Positions 18,601 to 25,781 of a stretch of 64,000 bases of DNA are shown here, in pieces (position 1 is the stretch's first letter; each line of letters starts with the position of its first letter). The notes under the pieces are model-generated. The model ran no database searches and was not told the DNA's origin. It saw only the letters and a program-made list of their open reading frames with translations. The DNA is from Streptomyces sp. NBC_00442 (GTDB lineage Bacteria > Actinomycetota > Actinomycetes > Streptomycetales > Streptomycetaceae): contig NZ_CP107918.1 in NCBI RefSeq assembly GCF_036014195.1, forward strand, positions 4,216,001 through 4,280,000, in the 5' to 3' direction. The translations under genes and the position numbers were made by a program.

Positions 18601-19112
18601 GCGCCAGGGGGCCCAGGGGCGCCGCCGGTGCCGCGGCCGGTCGCGGCGGCGACGCCGAGGAGACGACGGTCCTGCCGGCGGTGTCCGCCGACGAGACGAC
18701 CGTGCTCCCCGCGGTGTCCGCCGACGAGACGACCGTGCTCCCCGCGGTGTCCGCCGACGAGACCGCGGTGCTTCCGCCGGTGCGCGGAGCCGACCCTGCG
18801 GACCGGGTGCCGCGCGGCCTCTTCCGCGACGAGCACGACGCCGGCCACCAGGACGCCGGCAGGGGTGCCAGTGGCAGCGGGGGCACCGGTGACGGCCGGG
18901 GCCACACGGGCAGCGGGGGTGACGGCGGCAACGAGCGCACGCGCGAGCTGCCCCAGATCGACCCGGTGACCGGCCAGGAACGCCCGCGCCGGCGCTCGGA
19001 CTGGGCGGAGGAGACCCCGCTGGACGATCTGCCGACGCTCGCGGACGAGCTCCTCGGCCCGCACGACGGCGACGAGGACGACAACGGCGCGCGGCGCGGG
19101 CGCCGCCGCTGA
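15627..19112 (+). CDS. tmk: dTMP kinase fused to an MFS-like membrane domain and a long coiled coil
   Basis: 1161 residues with three parts. Residues about 40-500 form an MFS-like membrane domain of 10-12 hydrophobic segments. Residues about 518-715 are thymidylate kinase, with P-loop GGDGAGKST (525-533), TREPG, the DRYIDSSVAYQGAGR substrate segment and a lid region; it converts dTMP to dTDP. Residues about 720-866 are an uninterrupted Glu/Arg/Lys/Ala coiled coil, followed by a disordered Ala/Gly/Ser tail with direct repeats (VSADETTVLPA three times) and a charged end. This architecture is known in Streptomyces and places an essential nucleotide kinase on a membrane platform; why is not known. 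ATG 15627 is used; GTG 15687 is an alternative. holB follows, as in many actinobacteria. Confidence 0.92.
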   Translation: MTRGAEHHPSSEGSGGTPTVVSPISEALAADSRERAVRALLRIPTLRRLWSAQLVGGIGDVLAVLVTLLLALQAALSQQSFGGGYRGAAFAVAAVLGARALATVLFGAVLLGPVSALTAPNGPLDRRWTMVGADGVRAALLIVAPLWIDWTPSHALLLVLVTAFLAGVAERFWTVAKESAAPALLPAPPLEGAAVRPLPDHLGALRRLSLRTTFVAIPLGAAALLVAALISNLLGTGIDWFKLHQAALGSYLAAGLFAASISVVALLELPDTQTPRARSPLEGLRRPSTGNGPDKGRTGAVPLLVLACASVAGAIAAAASVAVLHAVDLGGGPAAFALLVLALTGGTVLGIRGAAKILPVLSRRRLLSFAITVTGVALLAIGLVPDLATVLFIALVAGTAAGVAANTGHVLIDQETEEYRRTRTGEHLQAVVRVSIGLGAIAAPLLAAAIGSHRVESGSFVFAHGGAGFTLMLVGALLLPLAAVVLAKADDRQGVPLRRDLADAVRGADPAQLPAANGFFIALEGGDGAGKSTQAEALAEWIRAKGHEVVVTREPGATPVGKRLRSILLDVSSAGLSNRAEALLYAADRAEHVDSLVRPALERGAIVISDRYIDSSVAYQGAGRDLSPTEIARINRWATGGLVPHLTVLLDVSPETARERFTEAPDRLESEPPEFHGRVRSGFLTLAAADPSRYLVVDAGQEPEAVTTVVRHRLDQMLPLSEQEIRAQEEARKKAEEEARKRAEEEAARKAEEERLERERQAQLAKLRAEEEERKRRELEEARRREEERRAQEARERAEEARRLAEEERVRREAEEKARAVEQERLRKQAEEEARLRAEAEARRLEKQRKAEEALLRAEEARRLAESAAAAAAATAAATAASSSSAAESGGAGPASTTRSSGASGTARPASGSSKPGGGAGAPGSSGSAGGPARAARAAHESESEVTVTTPVVSPNEVTQPVPVAESNEVTQNVPVVEPEKRNTRNAGGAKGARGPRGAAGAAAGRGGDAEETTVLPAVSADETTVLPAVSADETTVLPAVSADETAVLPPVRGADPADRVPRGLFRDEHDAGHQDAGRGASGSGGTGDGRGHTGSGGDGGNERTRELPQIDPVTGQERPRRRSDWAEETPLDDLPTLADELLGPHDGDEDDNGARRGRRR
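18690..18780 (+). repeat. 33-bp tandem repeat inside the tmk tail
   Basis: Unit GACGAGACGACCGTGCTCCC... spans 18690-18722, is repeated exactly at 18723-18755, and recurs partially from 18756. A diverged copy precedes 18690. It encodes the 11-residue repeat DETTVLPAVSA and stays in frame. Confidence 0.85.
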
Positions 19113-19494
19113 GACGTCCGGATCCGGCGGGCCCGGGGCTCGGACGTCCGCCGGGCCGGGGCTTTCGTGCCCGGGTGGGGCTTCCCCGCAAAGCCGGATC
19201 GGGCCCAGGCATCCACCCGATGGGGCCTCGGCGTTCCTGACGGGTGGGGCCTGCCACACCTCGAACCTTCGTGCCGGTACGCAGAGCGATCTGCGTGCCG
19301 GCACGATCGCGTGGGGCGCCGGGATTTTCTATCGTGGTCAGTGCCGCGCAGGGCAGGGCGACGACCACCGCCACAGGGCTCCCATCCCGCCCACAGCCAC
19401 CCTGACCTGCAAGGTTCTGCGCTCTGGCATCCGCTGTCAGTGGGGTGCCGCACAATGGGCGAAGCAGCGACCGGAGGGTACGGAGGGGCAGCAC
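19113..19494. other. Non-coding gap between tmk and holB
   Basis: This 382-bp gap has no convincing gene. It starts with G/C-rich partial repeats (GACGTCCG at 19112 and 19142 areas) and holds one clear hairpin at 19270-19305, listed separately. The last 100 bp before holB probably contains its promoter, but I see no convincing -35/-10 pair. Confidence 0.6.
19270..19305 (+). terminator. 16-bp hairpin with GCGA tetraloop downstream of tmk
   Basis: CGTGCCGGTACGCAGA at 19270-19285 pairs with 19290-19305 through 16 pairs, one of them G-U, around a GCGA (GNRA) tetraloop. It may be the tmk terminator, 158 bp past the stop, or a structured RNA element. No T tract follows. Confidence 0.6.
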
Positions 19495-20700
19495 ATGACC
19501 GTGTGGGACGACCTGGTGGGCCAGGAACGAGTACAGGAGCAGCTGGGTGCCGCCGCCCGGGATGCCGATGTGCTCGTCACCGCCGAGCGTTCCGGTCAGC
19601 CGCGCCCCGAGGCGTCCAAGATGACCCACGCCTGGCTGTTCACCGGCCCGCCCGGCTCCGGCGGTCCCACCGCCGCCCGTGCCTTCGCGGCCGCACTGCA
19701 GTGCGTGAGCCCGGACCGCGCGCTGGGCGGCATCCCGGGCTGCGGCTTCTGCGACGGGTGCCATACCGCTCTGATCGCCACCCATGCCGATGTCACGGTC
19801 GTCACCACCGAAGGCCTCACCATCGGCGTCAAGCAGACCCGCGAGCTGGTGCGGGGCGCCCAGATGTCGCCGTCCGGCGGCCGCTGGCAGGTGATCATCG
19901 TCGAGGACGCCGACCGGTTCACCGAGCAGGCGGCCAACGCGGTCCTCAAGGCCGTGGAGGAGCCCGCCCCGCGCACGGTGTGGCTGCTCTGCGCCCCTTC
20001 GCTGGAGGACGTGCTTCCCACCATCAAGTCCCGCTGCCGCCATCTCACGCTGCGCACGCCGCCGGTCGAGGCGGTGGCCGACGTGCTGATCCGGCGCGAC
20101 GGCATCGAGCCCGAGGCCGCGTACGCGGCGGCCCGCGCCACGCAGGGCCACATCGGAAGGGCCCGCCGCCTGGCCACCGACGCCTCGGCCCGTGCCCGGC
20201 GGGCCGCGGTCCTGAAGGTGCCGCTGCGGGTCGACGACGTGGGCGGCTGCCTCAAGGCGGCGCAGGAATTGGTGGACACCGCGGCGGAGGACGCCAAACA
20301 AGTCGCCGAGGAGGTCGACGTCAAGGAGACGGAGGACCTCAAGGCCGCGATGGGCCAGGTCGCGGGCGGGCGCATGCCGCGGGGCACGGCCGGGGTGATG
20401 AAGGAGCTGGAGGACAAGCAGAAGCGCCGCAAGACCCGCACCCAGCGCGACAGTCTGGACCTCGCGCTCACCGAACTGACCGGGTTCTACCGCGACGTCC
20501 TCACGCTGCAACTCGGCACGAGAGTGGCCATCGCCAACGAGGACGTACGCGACGCGGTGGACCGGATCGCCCGCGCCTCCGGCCCCGAAGGCACCCTGCG
20601 CCGCATCGAGTCGATCCTGGCCTGCCGCGACGCCCTGGACCGCAACGTGGCCCCGCTCCTGGCCGTCGAGGCGATGACGCTGTCCCTGAGAGCGGGCTGA
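19495..20700 (+). CDS. holB: DNA polymerase III delta' subunit
   Basis: 401-residue clamp-loader subunit of the AAA+ family, part of the replisome clamp loader with delta and tau. It shows the VGQERVQEQL N-terminal motif, a zinc-binding set (C in LQC plus CGFCDGC, about residues 68-89), Walker B-like IIVEDADRF, and the SRC motif (IKSRCRHLTL). The Walker A site reads GPPGSGGPT without the lysine, fitting the rule that delta' does not hydrolyse ATP. The C-terminal 90 residues form the collar domain. It starts at GTG/ATG 19495 (ATGACC before GTGTGGGAC) and follows tmk at 382 bp on the same strand, the usual actinobacterial order. Confidence 0.93.
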   Translation: MTVWDDLVGQERVQEQLGAAARDADVLVTAERSGQPRPEASKMTHAWLFTGPPGSGGPTAARAFAAALQCVSPDRALGGIPGCGFCDGCHTALIATHADVTVVTTEGLTIGVKQTRELVRGAQMSPSGGRWQVIIVEDADRFTEQAANAVLKAVEEPAPRTVWLLCAPSLEDVLPTIKSRCRHLTLRTPPVEAVADVLIRRDGIEPEAAYAAARATQGHIGRARRLATDASARARRAAVLKVPLRVDDVGGCLKAAQELVDTAAEDAKQVAEEVDVKETEDLKAAMGQVAGGRMPRGTAGVMKELEDKQKRRKTRTQRDSLDLALTELTGFYRDVLTLQLGTRVAIANEDVRDAVDRIARASGPEGTLRRIESILACRDALDRNVAPLLAVEAMTLSLRAG

Positions 20701-20826
20701 ACCCGGGCGCCCCTGCCCCCGGACCGGAGCGCGCCGCGGGCGGCCGGGGGTTGACGCAATCACCCGTACGAGCCGCGACGCCCCGCCCCCGCATGCAACA
20801 CGTCACGGGGCGGCTACGCTCCGGAG

Positions 20827-22386
20827 ATGGACTCCAGGCGCCTGCTCCGTACCTCAGCCATCGCCGTCGCGACCGCCGGCCTGCTCATCTCCGGCTGCTC
20901 GTCGGGCAGTTCGTCCACCTCCGCGACCGCATCCGCGCACACCGCCACGAACGCGGACCCGGCCGGCGCGCCGACGGCCGAGGACCTCGCCCCGTACACC
21001 TCGCAGAAGCTGAGCTGGCGGGCGTGCGGAGTCGCCAAGTTCGAGTGCGCCACGATGAAGGCGCCGCTCGACTACGCGAAGCCCTCCGGCCCCTCCATCA
21101 ACCTGGCGGTGGCCCGGGTGAAGGCGACCGGGCCCGGCAAGCGGATCGGATCGCTCCTGGTCAACCCGGGCGGCCCCGGCGGCTCGGCGGTCGGCTACCT
21201 CCAGTCGTACGCGGGCATCGGCTACCCCGCACCGGTGCGGGCCCGCTACGACATGGTGGCCGTGGACCCGCGCGGGGTGGCCCGCAGCGAGCCCGTCGAA
21301 TGCCTCACGGGCCAGCAGATGGACGCGTACACGGAAGTCGACCAGACCCCCGACGACGCGGCCGAGCAGGCGGCCCTGGCGAAGGCGTTCAAGGAGTTCG
21401 CCGCCGGCTGCGAGGCCACATCGGGAAAGATCCTGCCCCATGTGTCGACGGTCGAGGCGGCCCGCGACATGGACCTTGTGCGACAGGTGCTCGGAGACCA
21501 GAAGCTGCACTACGTCGGCGCCTCGTACGGCACGTTCCTCGGCGCGACGTACGCCGAGCTCTACCCCTCCCGCACCGGCCGGCTCGTCCTCGACGGCGCG
21601 ATGGACCCCTCGCTCTCCTCCCTGGACATGAACCGCGACCAGACGGCGGGCTTCGAGACGGCCTTCAAGTCCTTCGCCACGGACTGCGCCAAGCAGAAGG
21701 GCTGCCCGCTGGGCAGCGGATCGGTGCAGGACGCGTCCGACCGGCTCCGGGCCTTCTTCAAGTCCGCCGACGCCAAGCCGATCCCCACCGGCCAGAGCCG
21801 CAAGCTCGGCGAGTCCCTGGCCACGACCGGCGTGATCGCGGCGATGTACGACGAGGCGGCGTGGCCCGAACTGCGCACCGCGCTGACCCAGGCCATGAAG
21901 GGCGACGGTGCGGGGCTGCTCACCCTCGCGGACTCGTACTACGAGCGCGACGCGAGCGGGAAGTACGCGAACCTGATGTTCGCCAACGCCGCCGTGAACT
22001 GCCTGGACCTGCCGCCCTCCTTCTCCGGCCCCGACGAGGTGACCGCGGCCCTGCCCTCCTTCGAGCAGGCGTCCCCGGTGTTCGGCGTGGGCTTCGCCTG
22101 GTCGAGCCTGAACTGCGCGTACTGGCCGGTCAAGGCCACCGGCGCCCCGCACCGCATCGAGGCGAAGGGCGCGGCCCCGATCCTGGTCGTCGGCACCACC
22201 CGCGACCCCGCGACCCCGTACAAGTGGGCCCAGTCCCTCGCCGCCCAGCTCTCCTCCGGCACGCTCCTCACCTACGAGGGCGACGGCCACACGGCGTACG
22301 GCCGCGGCAGCGACTGCATCGACACCGCGATCAACACCTACCTCCTCGACGGCACCCCGCCGGCCAAGGGAAAGCGCTGCTCATAG
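20827..22386 (+). CDS. Secreted tripeptidyl-aminopeptidase-like alpha/beta hydrolase (lipoprotein)
   Basis: 519 residues. The signal peptide ends in the lipobox ISGC (about residues 20-23), so the enzyme is probably lipid-anchored outside the membrane. The alpha/beta-hydrolase core has the oxyanion segment NPGGPGGS and the nucleophile elbow GASYG (Ser233); an Asp (TTRDPATPY) and a His (GDGHTAY) near the C terminus complete the expected triad. This is the SlpD/SlpE/Tap family of Streptomyces mycelium-associated peptidases that release N-terminal tripeptides. It starts at ATG 20827 behind GGAG, 126 bp after holB on the same strand. The exact peptide substrate is unknown. Confidence 0.9.
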   Translation: MDSRRLLRTSAIAVATAGLLISGCSSGSSSTSATASAHTATNADPAGAPTAEDLAPYTSQKLSWRACGVAKFECATMKAPLDYAKPSGPSINLAVARVKATGPGKRIGSLLVNPGGPGGSAVGYLQSYAGIGYPAPVRARYDMVAVDPRGVARSEPVECLTGQQMDAYTEVDQTPDDAAEQAALAKAFKEFAAGCEATSGKILPHVSTVEAARDMDLVRQVLGDQKLHYVGASYGTFLGATYAELYPSRTGRLVLDGAMDPSLSSLDMNRDQTAGFETAFKSFATDCAKQKGCPLGSGSVQDASDRLRAFFKSADAKPIPTGQSRKLGESLATTGVIAAMYDEAAWPELRTALTQAMKGDGAGLLTLADSYYERDASGKYANLMFANAAVNCLDLPPSFSGPDEVTAALPSFEQASPVFGVGFAWSSLNCAYWPVKATGAPHRIEAKGAAPILVVGTTRDPATPYKWAQSLAAQLSSGTLLTYEGDGHTAYGRGSDCIDTAINTYLLDGTPPAKGKRCS

Positions 22387-22481
22387 CCCCACAAGCGCCC
22401 GCCACGACCCTGGTCGGGAGCACTCCAGAAACTGTGTAGACTTGGCGACGCTGCTGCTCGCACCATGGTGCGCAGAGCGGT

Positions 22482-22555
22482 GCCGCCTTAGCTCAGTTGG
22501 CCAGAGCAACGCACTCGTAATGCGTAGGTCTCGGGTTCGAATCCCGAAGGCGGCT
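22482..22555 (+). tRNA. tRNA-Thr (anticodon CGT)
   Basis: 74-nt cloverleaf. The acceptor stem GCCGCCT (22482-22488) pairs with AGGCGGC (22548-22554), followed by discriminator T. The D stem is GCTC/GAGC, and the anticodon stem ACGCA/TGCGT has loop CTCGTAA, giving anticodon CGT at 22516-22518. The T stem TCGGG/CCCGA has loop TTCGAAT. CCA is not encoded. It decodes ACG. Its 3' end borders the decayed accessory region, so it may have served as an integration site. Confidence 0.98.
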
Positions 22556-22561
22556 CTGTGG

Positions 22562-22598
22562 AAGCCCCAGGACTCACTCGCCGTGACCTGGGGCTTTT
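22562..22598 (+). terminator. Terminator of tRNA-Thr
   Basis: AAGCCCCAGG (22562-22571) pairs with CCTGGGGCTT (22587-22596) in a 10-bp stem with a 15-nt loop, followed by T residues, 7 bp after the tRNA. Confidence 0.88.
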
Positions 22599-22858
22599 GC
22601 TCTTTCCGGAGCCGCTTGGGACGTGGCGAGGTGCACGGCTGGCACGCCGCCGAGGGGCGTGCGTGAGTAATGCGCGAGCGGAGGGGCTCGGCGACCTACC
22701 TCTCGGGCTTCCTTCGCTTGGCCTTCGGCGGCGCTCTTGCCGACCTGCGGCAGGACGCTCTGGGGCCGACGCCGCCCGCCAAGCCGTCCAGCATCTCCAG
22801 ACAGCCGCCGACCGAGCCTTGCCCCGACGCTCGCCGACCTCTCGGCCCGACCGCCCAG

Positions 22859-23229
22859 GCATCAAGCCCGCCGCGTTCTTGCGAAACGACGTACGGGCGG
22901 CCGTGCCCGAGTGCGTCGATCGCATCCTCCCCGACGTGGCCTGGCCGGCCCTCGCCACCCTCCTCGCCGACGCCGAAGTTCGCGGCCACGAGCCCCCTCA
23001 ACTCCTCAAGGAGGTAGCCGCGCAAAGGGAGTTGGACACCGCGCGCCAACCCGCCCACGTCCTCCTCACCCGCATCCAGCACACCGGCCACAACCCCGCA
23101 CCCTGCAGCCTCGCCGAAGCTTCCCGTCGACGCTCTGTCAGGGCCCGGAATCCCAACGTGGCGCCACAGCCGGAGCCGCCGATCCATCCTTCTGCGGCTG
23201 CGGGGCAGGGCAACGGTCCTAGGCGATAG
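22859..23229 (+). pseudogene. Relic of a conjugation/mobilisation protein (relaxase C-terminal region)
   Basis: An open frame on the plus strand encodes about 75 residues with the pattern WPALATLLADAEVRGHEPP, then LLKEVAAQRELDTARQPA and VLLTRIQ. I recognise this as the C-terminal part of actinobacterial relaxase/Mob-type proteins. Upstream of about 22859 the frame is low-quality Arg/Pro/Ala-rich sequence, and no start codon with a ribosome site precedes the recognisable part, so this is a fragment. It lies 300 bp behind tRNA-Thr, the usual place for an integrated element. Family assignment is from motif memory only. Confidence 0.4.
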
Positions 23230-23370
23230 CGCGTCGAAGGGTTATGGAGGCTGCGGTTCGGGTGGGGTGCGTCTCATCTGAAGCCCGCTTGCATGAGCAA
23301 AACCCATCTGAGGGAGAACGGTTCTGCTATGTGGTGGCGCACGAGTCTCGTCAACGGGGAGGCGAAGCCG

Positions 23371-24305
23371 ATGGGGATGCCCGCCGATCTCGACATGATC
23401 ACCAAGGACATGATCGGCGCGGCCATGGACATGGTGAAGGCGGTCATGCCGGGCGCTCGTGACACCACCATCGCGCTCTTCCACGACCTGGACCGACAGA
23501 AGGGCATGGCCGGAGACGACGATGCCGGCCACGAGTTCGCGAAGGTCTACGAGTCCGCAGCCTCCACGGCCCTCGACAAGATGGGCTTCAGCGCTCTGGT
23601 CATGAGCGAGACCGGGCGCGGCCTGATGCACACGGCACGCGAGTTCATGGCCAGGGAGAGCCACATCGCCTCGCAGATCTTGGGCTTGTGCTTGTCGCCT
23701 CCTATCAAGGCGGCTTGTCCGGCGTCATGCCCGCGTCGTATGTCCCTCCGGACCCGGGCATCCCCGGCAAGGACCCCGTGCCCCCGGCCCCGGGTACGAC
23801 GCGCTTGCTGAGCAGCAACGAGCGGATGGAGTTTGTCTCCTTCGTCAACACCCTCGAACCGCTCGGCCTGGGCAGCAACGCGGACGACCCCAATTTGCCT
23901 GAGAACGCCTACCAGTTGAGGACGGCCGGTTACCCCGAGCGCAAGATCCCGCTGCTGCCCACGTCCAAGCGCCCCTTCAAGGCGGCCGACGGCATGCGGC
24001 CCGCGGACGGCTACATGATCGACTCCAAGTACGTGAAGGACGACGGCAAGGACTGCTGGCGCAAGCCGGAGACCTTCGACCAGCTGGAAGACAAGTACGG
24101 TGCCGACGGCAAGAAGAAGTGGAACAGAGGGTCCTTCTTCAAGGGCCTGGACGAGGGTGAACTCGGCCAGTATCGCGACGCCATGACCGCCCACAAGGAA
24201 ATCCGCGGACTGTCGATAGTCACCAACGACAAGGACGCGGCGGCCTACTGGCAGACGCTCATGGCGCAACAGGACGTCAAGGGAACCTCGCAGTACGTTC
24301 CGTAA
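23371..24305 (+). pseudogene. Polymorphic toxin with restriction-endonuclease-fold (Tox-REase-2-like) domain, frameshifted
   Basis: The first frame (23371 to about 23686) encodes a helical N-terminal region rich in Met and charged residues (MGMPADLDMITKDMIG...). GGGGAGG at 23356-23362 is an ideal ribosome site for ATG 23371. Translation must change frame at about 23687, where one base appears missing in GGCTTGTGCTTG, to continue as LVASYQGGLSGVMPASY, then a Pro-rich linker (PPDPGIPGKDP) and the toxin domain to 24305. The toxin domain shows YQLRTAGYPER, DGMRPADGYMIDSKYVKDDGKDCW, LRGLSIVTNDKDAAAYWQ-like and Q-YVP ending, the pattern of the Tox-REase-2 nuclease family. As written, the full protein cannot be made. 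The candidate immunity gene follows 51 bp later. Confidence 0.65.
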
Positions 24306-24356
24306 CCGAGAGGAAGCGTCTCCGTAAATTTCAACGAGTACACCACCGCGTACCTG

Positions 24357-24758
24357 TTGTATGCGCCGGCGAAGAACCCGCAAGGGTGGAACCTGGACCT
24401 GTCCGCGTTCGGCCAGGCGCTCGACGACGCCTTCCCTGAGGTGCGCTATGGGCCCGAAGAAGGCCACGCGGCTCGCCTGTCGTTCTGGGCCATGACCGCA
24501 GACGGCGAGGAGTTCGACGGATTCGCCGACAACGAATCCCGTGCCACGATCGCACTGAGCTCGGCCACGGTCGACGAAGCCGCCAGATTCATCCTGTGGC
24601 TGCGCGACTCATACCTTCCCGCCCCCGACCTCATCCGCTTCACCTCCGAACTCGCCTACGAGCGAAAGATCGACACCGACTGGCGTGTCCCCGCCACCGG
24701 AGACCACGCGCGGATCGCCGATGAGATCAAGCACCATATCCAGGTCGTCGTCGGCTGA
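24357..24758 (+). CDS. Candidate immunity protein for the adjacent toxin
   Basis: 133 residues from TTG 24357, the first usable start. Sequence quality and codon use suggest the gene really begins at 24324, where AGAGGAAG (24309-24316) sits at correct spacing but the codon is GTA; translation from there would give VNFNEYTTAYLLYAPAKN before the current start. The protein is small, acidic and soluble, with no signal peptide. A downstream gene of this size directly behind a polymorphic toxin is normally its immunity partner. The immunity family is not recognised. The apparent GTG-to-GTA change would cut expression, in parallel with the toxin frameshift. Confidence 0.5.
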   Translation: MYAPAKNPQGWNLDLSAFGQALDDAFPEVRYGPEEGHAARLSFWAMTADGEEFDGFADNESRATIALSSATVDEAARFILWLRDSYLPAPDLIRFTSELAYERKIDTDWRVPATGDHARIADEIKHHIQVVVG

Positions 24759-24899
24759 CCGACAACGCGACTGGCGGACGGGTGGGCCGAAGTTGTCCCA
24801 CTTCCCCACCTCCGCCGCGGCGCGGCGCGCGGGTTCGCGTTGGCGTTCTGCGCGAGCCACGCGGCCACCTGCAGTTTGGGCGCCGCTACGGTCACACCC

Positions 24900-25781
24900 A
24901 TGACGCTCTCGGTTCCCACCGGCCGTGCTGTCGATCTGCGAGTCCAGCCAGTCGACGAGATTCTTGATCGTGTCGAGCGGTCACTCCAGACGAGCTGTGA
25001 CCGGGACAGTGTGGTGCGTAAGCGCCGTTCCGTGGGTGCACGAACGGATCGTGACACCTGGGTGCGGATCGAGCGCCGCCACTTCGACAAGATCAACGCT
25101 CAGGGTTGGAACGGCACCGAGAGCGCCGCACGCTTGGCGGGTGTCTCCCAACCCGCGTGGCAGGGATGTGTGGTGTGGCCGGACACGGACGAGGCCACAA
25201 TGTGGCGTGCCGACGAGACTGCGCTCTTGCCCGGTGACCCCATCGGTACTGCTGTGCTGAGTGAGGACCCGCAGCTCGCGGACGCGTGGTGGCGGGCGTT
25301 CAACGGCCTCGTTGGACGCCCTTGCGGCACAGAGCACGAGCCGGGTCGCCACGCCGGACACCGAGGCCATCACGCAAGACCTCGTTACGGGGGTCCATCC
25401 TGGGCGCGATCCCCGGCGGCGTATTCGACACCAACGTTGAGCTTCGACAGCAACGTTGAGCAGTGGGTACCGGCACATGCGGACCTGAACTGGGCCAACA
25501 TGACGGCACCGACGTTCTGCCTGTTCGACTGGGAGGACTGGGGGAACGCGCCGCGCGGGCTGGATTCCGCCTCGCTGTGGGCGAGTTCGCTTGCCGTCCC
25601 GGCTCTGGCCGACCGCGTACAACAGGAGCGGCACGTCGACTTCGCGAGCCGGGATGGCAGGCTGATGACGCTCTTCGCATGTTCGAAGATCCTCGGGCCC
25701 GATGCGCATCCCCAGGATCCGCGGCTGGAACCGGCCCGGCAGATGGTGGAAGAGACCGTCCAAGACCTTCAGTCCGACTGA
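24900..25781 (+). CDS. Aminoglycoside-phosphotransferase-like kinase with scrambled centre
   Basis: 293 residues. The C-terminal half carries the phosphotransferase catalytic loop HADLNWANMT (HxDxxxxN type) and the metal-binding FDWEDWG, so the fold is APH/choline-kinase-like; the substrate is unknown. Between about 25305 and 25461 the translation is nonsense (Arg/His/Gly-rich). Other frames read sensibly: TSRVATPDTEAITQDL in one, GSILGAIPGGVFDTNVE in the next. Two single-base insertions plus a 19-bp tandem duplication add 21 bases, restoring the original frame. The protein therefore has an intact start and catalytic loop but about 45 wrong residues, and is probably inactive. ATG 24900 is chosen as the natural start. 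It overlaps the convergent reductase pseudogene by 13 bp. Confidence 0.6.
   Translation: MTLSVPTGRAVDLRVQPVDEILDRVERSLQTSCDRDSVVRKRRSVGARTDRDTWVRIERRHFDKINAQGWNGTESAARLAGVSQPAWQGCVVWPDTDEATMWRADETALLPGDPIGTAVLSEDPQLADAWWRAFNGLVGRPCGTEHEPGRHAGHRGHHARPRYGGPSWARSPAAYSTPTLSFDSNVEQWVPAHADLNWANMTAPTFCLFDWEDWGNAPRGLDSASLWASSLAVPALADRVQQERHVDFASRDGRLMTLFACSKILGPDAHPQDPRLEPARQMVEETVQDLQSD
25424..25461 (+). repeat. 19-bp tandem duplication in the kinase gene
   Basis: TTCGACACCAACGTTGAGC at 25424-25442 is followed at once by TTCGACAGCAACGTTGAGC at 25443-25461, one mismatch. The duplication is the last of three indels and restores the reading frame before the catalytic loop. Confidence 0.9.

Noticed and set aside
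23371..24305. Programmed frameshift producing the full toxin
   Set aside because: No slippery heptamer or downstream structure is visible at the shift point, and neighbouring genes are also damaged; simple mutation or a sequencing error is more likely.
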